Positions 6,757 through 14,034 of a stretch of 14,034 bases of DNA are shown here, one piece after another. The stretch is from JAYZVT01 sp050248375 (lineage in GTDB: Bacteria > Pseudomonadota > Alphaproteobacteria > Rhizobiales > Methyloligellaceae). The position numbers and the translations under genes were made by a program. Under the pieces are notes generated by a model. The model ran no database searches. It was not told the DNA's origin and saw nothing but the letters and a program-made list of their open reading frames with translations. Every line of letters begins with the position of its first letter. The first letter of the stretch is position 1. The stretch is taken from positions 1-14,034 of the forward strand of contig JBFWSL010000065.1 in NCBI GenBank assembly GCA_050248375.1, read 5' to 3'.

Positions 6757-7731
6757 ATGAGTATGCGTAGACGAACACGGCAGACCCTTCCCGGGGCCAG
6801 GGCCGGAAGACGCGGCGGGCTGCTGCTGTTCGTGCTGTTCTTCGCCAGCTTCGTGCTGCTGGTGCTCAGCCGTCTGGAGACCGGCAGCTTCCGCACCCTG
6901 CGCGGGCAGGCGGCGGACATGCTGGCGCCGGTGCTCGAGACGGCCTCTCTGCCGGGCGGCTACCTGCGGCAGGTGCGCGAGCGCGTCAGCGACTATTTCC
7001 TGCTGGCGGACGAACTGGAGCGGCTGCGCGGGGAGAACGAGGAACTGCGCCAGTGGCGCTGGCGGGCCGAACAGCTCGACCGCCGGCTGGCGCAGATGCG
7101 CTCGCTGCTGCATGCGGTGGAAGAGCAGGCGCTGAAATACGCCACGGGACGCGTCATCGCCGACACGCGCGGGCCCTTCGTGCGCAGCATCCTGGTGAAC
7201 GCCGGCGCGGCGCAGGGCGTGAAGACCGGCTACGCGGTGGTCAACGGCGACGGACTGGCCGGCCGCACCATACTCGTTGGCGAGCAGGCCTCGCGCGTCA
7301 TCCTGCTGAACGACCTGAACAGCCGCACGCCGGTGCTAGTGGGCCCTTCGGCGGTCCGCGCGGTTCTGGTGGGCGACAACTCCGCGGAGCCGCTGCTGGA
7401 ATTCGTGCCGGACGGCGCCGGCCTGTTCGTGGGCGACGAGGTGATTACTTCGGGCGACGAGGGCCTGCTTCCGCGCGGCCTCCGGGTCGGCGTGGTTTCG
7501 GCAGTGAACGGCTCGCGCGTGCGGGTGCGGACCCACGCCACCCTCAGCCAGCTCGACTATGTGAGCGTGCTGTTCTTCGATTCTCCGATGGTGGTGGCCG
7601 CTGGCCGGGCCGGTCCTGCGGGCGGCAAGGCGGCCGTGTCCGCCACCGGGCGCGACGCCGAACGCGAGCGTCTCGCGGGCGCGCTGGAAGAGGACCGCGC
7701 CAGGGCCGGTCCCGCCGCCGGGGCCCGGTAG
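6757..7731 (+). CDS. mreC: Cell shape-determining protein MreC
   Basis: A 324-residue bitopic membrane protein of the elongasome that links MreB to PBP2 and RodA in the periplasm. A basic N-terminus (MSMRRRTRQT) precedes one transmembrane helix (about residues 20-39). A coiled coil follows at about 80-120 (DELERLRGENEELRQWRWR onward), then the two beta-barrel MreC domains, with YATGRVIADTRGPFVRS and NSRTPVLVG typical. The tail beyond residue 285 is Ala/Gly/Arg-rich and variable. The start is uncertain: ATG 6757 or ATG 6763, neither with a strong ribosome site, and a TTG at 6712 would add 15 residues. Translation may be coupled to mreB. mreD follows after 12 bases. Confidence 0.95.
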   Translation: MSMRRRTRQTLPGARAGRRGGLLLFVLFFASFVLLVLSRLETGSFRTLRGQAADMLAPVLETASLPGGYLRQVRERVSDYFLLADELERLRGENEELRQWRWRAEQLDRRLAQMRSLLHAVEEQALKYATGRVIADTRGPFVRSILVNAGAAQGVKTGYAVVNGDGLAGRTILVGEQASRVILLNDLNSRTPVLVGPSAVRAVLVGDNSAEPLLEFVPDGAGLFVGDEVITSGDEGLLPRGLRVGVVSAVNGSRVRVRTHATLSQLDYVSVLFFDSPMVVAAGRAGPAGGKAAVSATGRDAERERLAGALEEDRARAGPAAGAR

Positions 7732-7743
7732 GCGGAGGGCCGG

Positions 7744-8229
7744 ATGAGCAGGCTGTCCGCCATTTCGCTGCTCAGCGCGGGAGTGGTCGTCTCGGCGCTG
7801 CCGCTCGGGCTGCCCTCCGACGCCACATTCGTGCCGCCCATGCTGATGGCGGCGCTGATCTACCTGTTCTCCGTCCTGCGCCCGGCGCTGCCGGCCTGGA
7901 TCGCCTTCCTGGTCGGGCTGGCGAGCGACGTGCTGTCGGCCGGACCGCTCGGCTACTGGGCGTTTATCTTCCTGCTCGTGCATACCCTCGCGGTGCAGTG
8001 GCAGCCGCCCCCCGGTCTGGGCTTCGCGGGCCTGTGGTCGATGTTCGTCATCACCACCGCGGTGGTGTCGCTGGCCGGCTGGCTGGTCGCCTGCGCCTAT
8101 TTCTTCGGTGCGGTGGACTGGCAGCCGATGGTGCTGGGAGGGTTCTCGGCGTCGGCGCTGTTCCCGCTGCTGGCCTGGCCGCTGCGGCGGCGGCTCGGGC
8201 TTGCCCGGGCGATACCGGTCGCGGGGTGA
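7744..8229 (+). CDS. mreD: Rod shape-determining membrane protein MreD
   Basis: A 161-residue integral membrane protein of MreD size. It has about five hydrophobic segments, including residues 5-20, 31-60, 72-86, 95-115 and 128-145, and ends with the basic tail RRRLGLARA. MreD sequences are weakly conserved, so the call rests on size, hydropathy, and position between mreC and mrdA. GGAGG lies at a good distance before the ATG. MreD activates or stabilises the MreC-PBP2 complex in the inner membrane. mrdA starts two bases after its stop. Confidence 0.92.
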   Translation: MSRLSAISLLSAGVVVSALPLGLPSDATFVPPMLMAALIYLFSVLRPALPAWIAFLVGLASDVLSAGPLGYWAFIFLLVHTLAVQWQPPPGLGFAGLWSMFVITTAVVSLAGWLVACAYFFGAVDWQPMVLGGFSASALFPLLAWPLRRRLGLARAIPVAG

Positions 8230-8231
8230 TC

Positions 8232-10106
8232 ATGGACGCGCACGACAGGGAGCGCAGGCAGAACGGCCGCTTCACCCGCCGCATGCTGCTGGTGGCCGCG
8301 GCGCAGGTGGGCCTGTTCGGGGTGCTCGGCTGGCGGTTGCGCCAGCTCCAGGTGGTCGACGCGCGCAAATACGCGCTGCTGGCGGACGAGAACCGCATCA
8401 GCCTGCAACTGCTGCCGCCGGCCCGCGGCGCGATACTGGACCGCTTCGGCGAGGTGCTCGCCAGCAATGTCGAGAGCCGCCGGGTGCTGGTGGTGCCGGA
8501 CCTGACCAGGGACATGGAGGAACTGCTCGATCGTCTTGGCGGGATCGTCGAGATATCCGAAGCGGCCCGGTCGCGGGTGCTGAGGCTGGCGAAGCGGCAG
8601 AGCCCGCACATACCCATCGTGGTCGCGGAAAAACTGAGCTGGCGGGAATTCGCGCAAGTGAACATTCTCGCGCCGGAACTGGCCGGCGCGAAGACCGACA
8701 TCCTGCCGGTGCGCCGCTATCTCCACGGCCCGGACATGGCGCATATCGTCGGCTATGTGGGGGCCGCCGACAAGCGGGAGGTCAGCGAGGACCCGGTCGC
8801 CCGGCTGCCGGGTTTCCGCATCGGCAAGTCGGGAGTGGAGAAGGGCTTCGAAGACGGCCTGCGCGGCAAGGCGGGCAACATCAAGCTCGAGGTGAATGCC
8901 TTCGGCCGCGCCGTGCGCAAGCTCGACCAGGAGGAAAGCGAGCGGGGCAGGGACCTGGTGCTCAGCATCGACCATGGCATCCAGGCCAGCGTGATGAAGC
9001 GCCTGTCGCAGGAGCGCCGGGCGGCGGCGGTGGCCATGGATTGCGTCACCGGCGAGGTGATCGCCATGGGATCCACGCCGAGCTTCGATCCCAATGCGCT
9101 GATAGAGGGCCTGTCCCCGGACGAGTGGAGCGGCATGTCCACCGCCGACGACGACCCGCTCACCAACAAGGCCATCCGCGGGCAATATCCGCCCGGCTCC
9201 ACCTTCAAGATGGTGACGGCGCTGGCCGGCCTGGAGGCGGGCGTCATCGACCGCAACGGCACGATCGCCTGCCACGGCGGCTACAACATGAAGAAGGTGC
9301 ATTTCGGCTGCTGGCGTCGCGGCGGCCACGGGCGCATGGACGTGCACAACGCCATCAAGCAGTCCTGCGACGTGTATTTCTACGAGACGGCCCGCCGCGT
9401 CGGCATCGTCCGGCTGGCGGCCATGGCGAGGCGGCTGGGCCTCGGCCAGACCTACGACTTCGGCCTGCCGCTCCAGAAGCCGGGAGTGGTGCCGGACCCG
9501 GGCTGGAAGCGCTCCCATATCGGCGAGCCCTGGTATCCGGGCGAGACGGTGATCGCGGGCATCGGCCAGGGCTTCGTGCTGACCACTCCGCTGCAACTGG
9601 CGGTGATGACCTCGCGCATCGCCACCGGTCTTGCGGTGACGCCGCGCATCGTGCGTCCCGGTCCCGGAGAAACCCCGGCGCCGTTCGCGCCGCTCGGGCT
9701 GAAGCAGGACCATCTCGCGTGGGTGCGCGACGGCATGAAAGGCGTGGTCAACGAGCCGGGCGGGACGGCGGGCCGGGCGAGGCTGCCCATGCCGGAGGTT
9801 CTGATGGCCGGCAAGACCGGCACCTCGCAGGTGCATTCGGCCTCTTCGGGCCGGCGCACCCACGAGCTTGAATGGCATGAGCGCGATCACGGGCTGTTCG
9901 TATGCTACGCGCCCGCCGACGCACCGCGCTACGCGGTGGCGGTGGTGGTGGAGCATGGCGGCAGCGGCTCCGGGGCGGCGGCGCCGGTGGCGCGCGACAT
10001 CATGATCGAACTGATCGGCAAGGATCCGGCGGCCAGGCCGGGCTACGTGGCCGAAGACATCCGGCGCAAGACCGCGGACGGGCTGGCGCGGGCAGGGGGG
10101 AGCTGA
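8232..10106 (+). CDS. mrdA: Penicillin-binding protein 2, elongasome transpeptidase
   Basis: A 624-residue class B PBP that cross-links peptidoglycan during elongation. An N-terminal transmembrane helix (about 18-36) precedes the pedestal domain with RGAILDRFGEVLASN (65-79). The transpeptidase domain carries the nucleophile motif S323-T-F-K326 (PPGSTFKM), the second motif S378-C-D380 (the SxD form usual in PBP2), and KTG at 528-530 (MAGKTGTSQV). All catalytic residues are present. Two Cys lie in IACHGG and HFGCW. ATG 8232 is favoured, with GGGG just upstream. A GTG at 8226 overlapping the mreD stop is possible. The rodA start is one base past its stop, so the two are tightly coupled. RodA is its glycosyltransferase partner. 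Confidence 0.96.
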   Translation: MDAHDRERRQNGRFTRRMLLVAAAQVGLFGVLGWRLRQLQVVDARKYALLADENRISLQLLPPARGAILDRFGEVLASNVESRRVLVVPDLTRDMEELLDRLGGIVEISEAARSRVLRLAKRQSPHIPIVVAEKLSWREFAQVNILAPELAGAKTDILPVRRYLHGPDMAHIVGYVGAADKREVSEDPVARLPGFRIGKSGVEKGFEDGLRGKAGNIKLEVNAFGRAVRKLDQEESERGRDLVLSIDHGIQASVMKRLSQERRAAAVAMDCVTGEVIAMGSTPSFDPNALIEGLSPDEWSGMSTADDDPLTNKAIRGQYPPGSTFKMVTALAGLEAGVIDRNGTIACHGGYNMKKVHFGCWRRGGHGRMDVHNAIKQSCDVYFYETARRVGIVRLAAMARRLGLGQTYDFGLPLQKPGVVPDPGWKRSHIGEPWYPGETVIAGIGQGFVLTTPLQLAVMTSRIATGLAVTPRIVRPGPGETPAPFAPLGLKQDHLAWVRDGMKGVVNEPGGTAGRARLPMPEVLMAGKTGTSQVHSASSGRRTHELEWHERDHGLFVCYAPADAPRYAVAVVVEHGGSGSGAAAPVARDIMIELIGKDPAARPGYVAEDIRRKTADGLARAGGS

Positions 10107-10107
10107 G

Positions 10108-11253
10108 ATGTTCTCCGATTCCGCCCATTCCCGCGAGATGACGTTCGGCGAGCGCATAAGGGCGCTCAACTGGGCATTCCTGGTTCCTGTCACCATGCTC
10201 GCCGGCATCGGCGCGGCGGCGCTCTATTCGGTCGCCGGAGGCTCGCTGGAGCCATGGGCGGAGCGGCACGTCATCCGCTACTGCGCAGGGCTCGGCATCC
10301 TGTTCGCGGTGGCGCTGTGCGACATCCGGGTCTGGATGCGGTCGGCCTATCCGCTGTACGTCGCCGCCATCGTGCTGCTGGCGGCGGTGCCCTTCGCCGG
10401 CGTGGAGGCAAGCGGCGCGCGGCGCTGGCTGGAGCTTGGAGGCCTCGGCTTCCAGCCTTCCGAGCTGATGAAGATCGCCCTGGTCCTGGCGCTGGCGCGC
10501 TATTACCAGTGGCTGCCGGCGGGCCGGGTGTCCAACCCGCTCGCGCTGGCGGTTCCCCTGCTGCTGATCGGCGCTCCGGCGGCGCTGGTCGCCATGCAGC
10601 CCGACCTGGGAACGGCCATCCTGTTCGCCGTGGTCGGCTGCGGGCTGCTGTTCCTGGCCGGGGTAAGCTGGCTCTACTTCATCGCCGCGGGCGCGGGCCT
10701 GATCGCGGCGCTGCCGGTGCTGTTCGAGCGGCTGCACGGCTACCAGAAGGAGCGGGTGCTCACCTTCATCGATCCCGAGCGCGACCCCATGGGGGCGGGC
10801 TATCACATCCTGCAATCGAAGATCGCGCTGGGGTCGGGGGGGATCGCGGGCAAGGGCTTCATGCAGGGGACCCAGAGCCACCTGAACTTCCTGCCGGAGA
10901 AGCACACCGACTTCATCTTCACCATGTTCGCGGAGGAGATGGGCTTCATCGGCGCGGCGGGCCTGCTCGGGCTCTATCTGCTGGTGCTCCTGGCGCTGGC
11001 CTGGATGGCCCTGCGCTGCCGCAGCCTGTTCGCGCGGCTGGTCATCGGCGGCGTGGCGCTGGGGCTGTTCGTCTACATCTTCATCAACGCGGCCATGGTC
11101 ATGGGGCTGGTCCCCGTGGTCGGGGTGCCGCTGCCGCTGGTCTCCTACGGGGGGACTTCCATGCTGACGGTGATGTTCGCGCTGGGGCTGGCGCTGAACG
11201 CCCATATCCACCGCAAGACGCTGTTCCGGAAGCACGAAACCCGGGTTCTCTAG
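10108..11253 (+). CDS. rodA: SEDS peptidoglycan glycosyltransferase RodA
   Basis: A 381-residue polytopic membrane protein of the SEDS family that polymerises lipid II into glycan strands together with PBP2. About ten hydrophobic segments are visible. Key motifs: ASGARRWLELGGLGFQPSEL (101-120), QPDLGTA (164-170), the conserved loop FLPEKHTDFIFT (261-272) with the essential Asp at about 268, and GVPLPLVSYGGTSM near the C-terminus. GGGGGGAG lies before the ATG, inside the end of mrdA. It is the last gene of the operon. No clear intrinsic terminator follows, so read-through toward the tRNA gene is possible. Confidence 0.97.
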   Translation: MFSDSAHSREMTFGERIRALNWAFLVPVTMLAGIGAAALYSVAGGSLEPWAERHVIRYCAGLGILFAVALCDIRVWMRSAYPLYVAAIVLLAAVPFAGVEASGARRWLELGGLGFQPSELMKIALVLALARYYQWLPAGRVSNPLALAVPLLLIGAPAALVAMQPDLGTAILFAVVGCGLLFLAGVSWLYFIAAGAGLIAALPVLFERLHGYQKERVLTFIDPERDPMGAGYHILQSKIALGSGGIAGKGFMQGTQSHLNFLPEKHTDFIFTMFAEEMGFIGAAGLLGLYLLVLLALAWMALRCRSLFARLVIGGVALGLFVYIFINAAMVMGLVPVVGVPLPLVSYGGTSMLTVMFALGLALNAHIHRKTLFRKHETRVL

Positions 11254-11301
11254 GGGCTCCGGCGTCCTGAATCTTTCCACTGCCGAAACGGCTCTGATCG
11301 C

Positions 11302-11331
11302 TGGACATTTCCCGCATGCGAGTGCTATCTA
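11302..11331 (+). promoter_or_regulatory. Possible tRNA-Lys promoter
   Basis: TGGACA (11302-11307) and TATCTA (11326-11331) are 18 bases apart. The -35 box is a 5 of 6 match; the -10 box is weak. Transcription would begin near 11338 and the leader would contain the hairpin CGAGGCC / GGCCTCG (11342-11363), a possible guide for 5' processing. Confidence 0.35.
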
Positions 11332-11375
11332 GCCCCGCGCGCGAGGCCGTCATTCCGGCCTCGTACCGCATTGAG

Positions 11376-11448
<73 letters not shown>

Positions 11449-11451
<3 letters not shown>

Positions 11452-11477
11452 ATCACTTCAACGACTTAAGTGGTTGG
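11449..11477. repeat. Inverted repeat starting at the tRNA CCA
   Basis: CCAATCACTT (11449-11458) pairs with AAGTGGTTGG (11468-11477) at 9 of 10 positions, with a 9-base loop. It starts in the CC of the tRNA CCA end, so it may shape 3' processing, or mark the recombinase core-binding arms. No U-run follows, so it is not a clear terminator. Confidence 0.5.
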
Positions 11478-11485
11478 CCCTCTTG

Positions 11486-11521
11486 TCATTCCGACAAGTT
11501 GACCCCCTCTCATTCCGACAA
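11486..11521. repeat. 12-base direct repeat at the integrase 3' end
   Basis: TCATTCCGACAA occurs at 11486-11497 and again at 11510-11521, a 24-base period. The second copy contains the integrase stop codon. The first copy also forms a hairpin CTTGTC-ATTCC-GACAAG (11482-11498). Candidates are recombinase arm-binding sites beside att, or the multiple terminal repeats of a decayed insertion sequence. Confidence 0.7.
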
Positions 11522-12733
11522 ACGTCCTCTTTCCGTTCTCCTGTAGCTCCTTCTTTTGCGGGCTCCAGCGAGCCGCTGATCCCTGGTCTCCTTGGCATAG
11601 AGCGCGACCATGGCCGCGTTCCGGTGACCGCTCAGCGCCATGATCTGGCGGTCGGTCAATCCGGCGTTCGCGGCATCGGTATGACCGCCATGCCGGAAGC
11701 TGGTGAAGGTGATGTCCAACGGCAGGCCAGCGGCATCGCGGATCTTGGCGACGATGCTCTGGACGTGTCGGACGGGGTTCTCTGCTGATGTCGCCCAAGG
11801 CAAGTGAATTTTCCAGCGCCGGTCGGGGTGATCACGCATAACGATGAGCGGACCGTGGCGAGGCGCGGCGTCGAGCCGTTCAATCAGGCCGGGCCATAGC
11901 TCAGAGCCGTCTTCGTCGTAGAGAGGCACCAGAACCTGCTCACCGGTCTTGTGGTGATCGACGACAACCGTATCGACGGCATGGGGAGGGCGATAGCGCG
12001 CCCAGCCGAAGCGAAGGAAAATGTCCTCAACTCGCACCAGCCAATTGAAGGCAAGCAATGCTGCGGTGCCCAGGGACGGGTAGCCCATCTCGTCGGCCTT
12101 GGCGACGAAGGTCATAAGCTCGGTATGGGTGGCAGCTCGCGTCTTGCTGGGTTTGTACCGGATGCCCATCTTCGTGAAGGGGTTGGCATAGGGCACAAGG
12201 TTGGGATGGTTGCGGTATGCGACATTCCATGCACGCCGGCAGACGTCCATTCCAAGCTTTGCCTTCCTGTGCCGCTTGATGTCACCCGTCCCTCGCTGCC
12301 GCTCATGCAGCTTGTCTGCTACTCCGGGCGTAATGTTTCGGAGTGGCAGACCGCCGATCCGGCGCCCGTCCTTTAGCGTAATCTCCGCTACTGCCTGAAG
12401 CGCCCGGTCATAATCAAGTCGCGTGCCTAAGGCGAGATCGCGGTACTGGGGGCTCAGTCTGAACTCCGCCGCCATCCAGTCAAAGGTGCCGGCGATTGGC
12501 TTGCCTGACTGGGCCTTGTCGGGATTAAGCCAGGCATGGAAATGGGGATTGAGTACGTCATCGCAGCGCTGCTTCGCGGTACCGTAGTCAGTTCCGAGGG
12601 CTTCAGGCGTGGCTGGGCAACCACGCTTGCGGGCCCACGATGGTGGCTGCCAGTAATAGGCGATCCGGCCGGAAGCGAGGCGCTTCGCAGTCATATAGGG
12701 TGGCCAGCCGAAGGGTTTTTTGCGCCTGATCAT
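11510..12733 (-). CDS. Tyrosine recombinase (site-specific integrase)
   Basis: A 407-residue phage-type integrase that would insert or excise the island at tRNA-Lys. The N-terminal half is a predicted arm- and core-binding region (YDRALQAVAEI resembles the SAM-like domain). The catalytic C-terminal part shows R234 in NWLVRVEDIF, K262 in HHKTGEQ, R347 in FTSFRHGG, H370 in LSGHRNAAMV, and the nucleophile Y379 in ALYAKET. The box II HxxR is TxxR here. The ATG at 12733 shares one base with the TGA of the upstream gene (TGATG). A GTG at 12736 is an alternative. The basic tail is RKRRSYRRTERG. Transcription runs toward the tRNA, as lambda int runs toward attP. Confidence 0.92.
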   Translation of the reverse strand: MIRRKKPFGWPPYMTAKRLASGRIAYYWQPPSWARKRGCPATPEALGTDYGTAKQRCDDVLNPHFHAWLNPDKAQSGKPIAGTFDWMAAEFRLSPQYRDLALGTRLDYDRALQAVAEITLKDGRRIGGLPLRNITPGVADKLHERQRGTGDIKRHRKAKLGMDVCRRAWNVAYRNHPNLVPYANPFTKMGIRYKPSKTRAATHTELMTFVAKADEMGYPSLGTAALLAFNWLVRVEDIFLRFGWARYRPPHAVDTVVVDHHKTGEQVLVPLYDEDGSELWPGLIERLDAAPRHGPLIVMRDHPDRRWKIHLPWATSAENPVRHVQSIVAKIRDAAGLPLDITFTSFRHGGHTDAANAGLTDRQIMALSGHRNAAMVALYAKETRDQRLAGARKRRSYRRTERGRLSE

Positions 12734-12990
12734 CACAGCAGCCTGCTGATGTCCTCAGTCACGAAATCATGCTCCGTTGCCAATCCATGCCGCAGAGCAA
12801 TCGACTGATCAAGCTTGGTACGATGCCACTTGGGCAACATCCCTTGTTGTTGACAAGGCGGCGGGAAAATTCCCCGTCTCACCTTCGCGAGGAACGCCTC
12901 CACGCTCGGCTCGTCGCAATAGGCCGCGGCGGTTTCGGCTCGCATCTCGAGCGGCCAAGAGCCGTTCGGGTATTTCACCGGCCGTGCCAT
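12733..12990 (-). CDS. Excisionase-like small DNA-binding protein
   Basis: An 85-residue protein. The segment MRAETAAAYCDEPSVEAFLAK (residues 16-36), cut here by one residue class change from the usual form, followed by RRGIFPPP (38-45) and PKWHRTKLDQSI (53-64), resembles the winged helix of MerR/AlpA/Xis-type proteins that recognise attachment-site DNA. In the usual form, helix-turn-helix, wing and a Trp-x-Arg-x-x-Leu-Asp closing helix occur in this order. It overlaps the integrase start by one base, as xis overlaps int in lambdoid phages, so the pair is probably translationally coupled. ATG 12990 with AGGTG upstream is chosen. A GTG at 12999 would add three residues. It could also act as an integrase-gene regulator. 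Confidence 0.7.
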   Translation of the reverse strand: MARPVKYPNGSWPLEMRAETAAAYCDEPSVEAFLAKVRRGIFPPPCQQQGMLPKWHRTKLDQSIALRHGLATEHDFVTEDISRLL

Positions 12991-13007
12991 GATTGACACC
13001 TGTGGCC

Positions 13008-13024
13008 CGGTTGATCGTCAACCG
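13008..13024. promoter_or_regulatory. Candidate operator, 7-3-7 palindrome before xis
   Basis: CGGTTGATCGTCAACCG has perfect 7-base arms around a 3-base centre and lies 18 bases upstream of the excisionase-like start codon, between it and any promoter. The place and symmetry suit a dimeric repressor or autoregulating Xis. Confidence 0.45.
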
Positions 13025-13076
13025 CGGCCAGACCTGGGTGAATGTTTTCTGATTTCGGAATCATCTGCGAACTCGC

Positions 13077-13134
13077 TCTGCAAAGGTCGCTGTTCTGACT
13101 ATTCGAAACAGCGATTCGTCCGAGTCTTTGCAGA
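13077..13134. repeat. Two-tier nested inverted repeat upstream of xis-int
   Basis: Outer arms TCTGCAAAG (13077-13085) and CTTTGCAGA (13126-13134) are perfect over 9 bases. Inner arms TCGCTGTT (13087-13094) and AACAGCGA (13107-13114) are perfect over 8 bases. They share a near-common centre and could form a long interrupted hairpin. A smaller TGATT-TCGG-AATCA hairpin lies at 13050-13063. This gap (12991-13176) contains no convincing gene. Confidence 0.75.
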
Positions 13135-13140
13135 TTCCAT

Positions 13141-13170
13141 GGGTCAGAAAAGGCCCCCCAATTTTGACCC
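13141..13170. repeat. GGGTCA / TGACCC inverted repeat after the unknown gene
   Basis: Six-base arms GGGTCA (13141-13146) and TGACCC (13165-13170) flank 18 bases that include a C6 run. It sits 7 bases past the stop of the minus-strand gene, so it may be a weak terminator. There is no U-run. Confidence 0.4.
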
Positions 13171-13176
13171 GACTTG

Positions 13177-13872
13177 TCACTCGCGGCGGGCGCGCTTCAA
13201 TTCAGGCCACTTTGTTTCGATTGTCTGAGTCGCCAGGCGGAGAGCGAGTTCGGAAATGCCACGATCGAAGTCAGCAATTTCCTGTCCCTGCCTGATCAAT
13301 AGTGACAGGGTGATTTCGTTGGAAGTGGCGAGGGATTTGAGTATCTGGTTCCGTGAAGGGTCTCGGGCTGCGGCGAATGCTTTCTTCAGCGAGTGGATGG
13401 TGTCATCGCGATAGCGGGTTCGTAAGCGCCGATCACGAATGAGTTGCCGGTAGATCTCAGCGTTTGAGGCGTTGGAGTGTGAACGGCGCTTGCTGGCGAC
13501 GTCAAAGAGCAGTTGGCAGAGTTGGTCGTCGGTCCGCTTTAGCGGGCTGCCAGCCCGTTTGGGTTTTGGGCCATAGTGGGCGTATGCAAAGTAGGTAAGC
13601 AGCAGGCGCCAGTTGTGTGGGTGCTCCGGCGACAGGCCGAACTTGTCGAACGCCGTCTTTAGTGGACCTTCGACCCGGGACCAAAGGGAAGGATCGAAAG
13701 CTGCCTGGAGTTGATGTTGCGCTTCGGTTATCGCGGCATCTTCCCAGTTCGGCCGCTTGCCGAGATTGGCCGCTGTCAGCGCGTCGCGCAGTTCCGCCAT
13801 CACATCCCGATTACGACTGGCAGCGGCCAATCGATTTATCTTCAATGTTGCGTCGTCCTGTCGCTTCCTCAC
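13177..13872 (-). CDS. Protein of unknown function in the island
   Basis: A 231-residue protein I do not recognise. It is predicted mostly helical, soluble and basic, with no signal peptide and no membrane span. Aromatic-rich HPHNWRLLLTYFAYAHYG is followed by a basic stretch GPKPKRAGSPLKRTDDQ, then a helix-rich Arg-dense part (AEIYRQLIRDRRLRTRYR) that could contact nucleic acid, and a C-terminal RARRE. No catalytic signature is visible. The GTG at 13872 is chosen because GGCGGAG lies about 7 bases before it. A TTG at 13920 would add 16 residues and an inner ATG at about 13800 would shorten it. It is upstream of xis-int on the same strand but separated by 186 bases of repeats, so probably a separate unit. 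It might be a regulator or cargo. Confidence 0.7.
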   Translation of the reverse strand: MRKRQDDATLKINRLAAASRNRDVMAELRDALTAANLGKRPNWEDAAITEAQHQLQAAFDPSLWSRVEGPLKTAFDKFGLSPEHPHNWRLLLTYFAYAHYGPKPKRAGSPLKRTDDQLCQLLFDVASKRRSHSNASNAEIYRQLIRDRRLRTRYRDDTIHSLKKAFAAARDPSRNQILKSLATSNEITLSLLIRQGQEIADFDRGISELALRLATQTIETKWPELKRARRE

Positions 13873-14030
13873 TGTCGGACTCCGCCCACATATAGGTGCA
13901 GGAACTCTAACTGATTTCAATTTTCACACCGAGTGCGGAAAGTAATCAGTTGCGCCGTCAATCGTGGGCCGTGGCTTCCCTACCGATTTCCCCGTGGTAG
14001 GCTCTTCCCGTTTGAATCAGGATCGTCACG

Positions 14031-14034
14031 ATGG
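14031..14034 (+). CDS. Possible start of a divergent gene, cut by window edge
   Basis: An ATG three bases from the window end is preceded by AGGA at 14019-14022, 8 bases away, which is good ribosome-site spacing. The 158-base stretch 13873-14030 has no other gene and fits a divergent promoter region. It includes a CCTACC / GGTAGG inverted repeat (13979-13984 and 13996-14001). Nothing can be said of the product. Confidence 0.3.

Noticed and set aside
8097..10208. Minus-strand open frame of 703 residues opposite mrdA
   Set aside because: Long stop-free antisense frames are common at this GC content. All PBP2 catalytic motifs are on the plus strand.
12989..13228. Plus-strand 79-residue open frame across the regulatory gap
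   Set aside because: It overlaps both minus-strand genes and the inverted repeats, has no ribosome site, and shows no recognisable sequence.

Overview
The window reads as a GC-rich chromosome, probably an alphaproteobacterium. The evidence is the codon use, the intact mreB-mreC-mreD-mrdA-rodA order next to leuA (an arrangement I associate from memory with Rhodospirillales-like genomes), and a match to the alphaproteobacterial EcfG stress promoter. Genus cannot be named from the sequence alone.

Left part (1-3580): after about 200 bases without a recognisable gene comes a small secreted protein on the minus strand (207-449). It is divergent from a PhzF-family isomerase/epimerase (621-1532). 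A possible 44-residue single-span membrane peptide (1680-1814) precedes leuA (1937-3523), the first committed enzyme of leucine synthesis. leuA ends at a textbook intrinsic terminator (3547-3578).

Middle (3609-11253): a 551-residue secreted protein with a DUF6600-type Trp/Tyr/Gly-rich domain and a very long Pro/Ala/Gln/Glu tail runs on the minus strand. It is divergent from the cell-shape operon. Its upstream region holds a GGAAC-N16-CGTT match, so it may belong to the general stress response. The plus-strand operon mreB, mreC, mreD, mrdA (PBP2), rodA encodes the elongasome: actin-like filament, periplasmic scaffold, membrane partner, transpeptidase and SEDS glycosyltransferase. Gaps are 54, 12, 2 and 1 bases, so co-transcription is very likely.

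Right part (11376-14034): a complete tRNA-Lys(CUU) gene is followed on its 3' side by an integrated element in the lambda-like order att - int - xis. A tyrosine recombinase (minus strand) ends 58 bases beyond the tRNA CCA, preceded by and overlapping a small excisionase-like DNA-binding gene. Then come a regulatory gap rich in inverted repeats, a 231-residue protein of unknown function, and the probable start of a divergent gene at the window edge. Base composition falls here: 28 of 60 bases are G or C at 13081-13140 against 45 of 60 at 10981-11040. This supports horizontal acquisition. Only one end of the element is in the window. The part most likely to be undescribed is the island: the unknown protein, its nested repeats, and the 12-bp repeat at the integrase 3' end.
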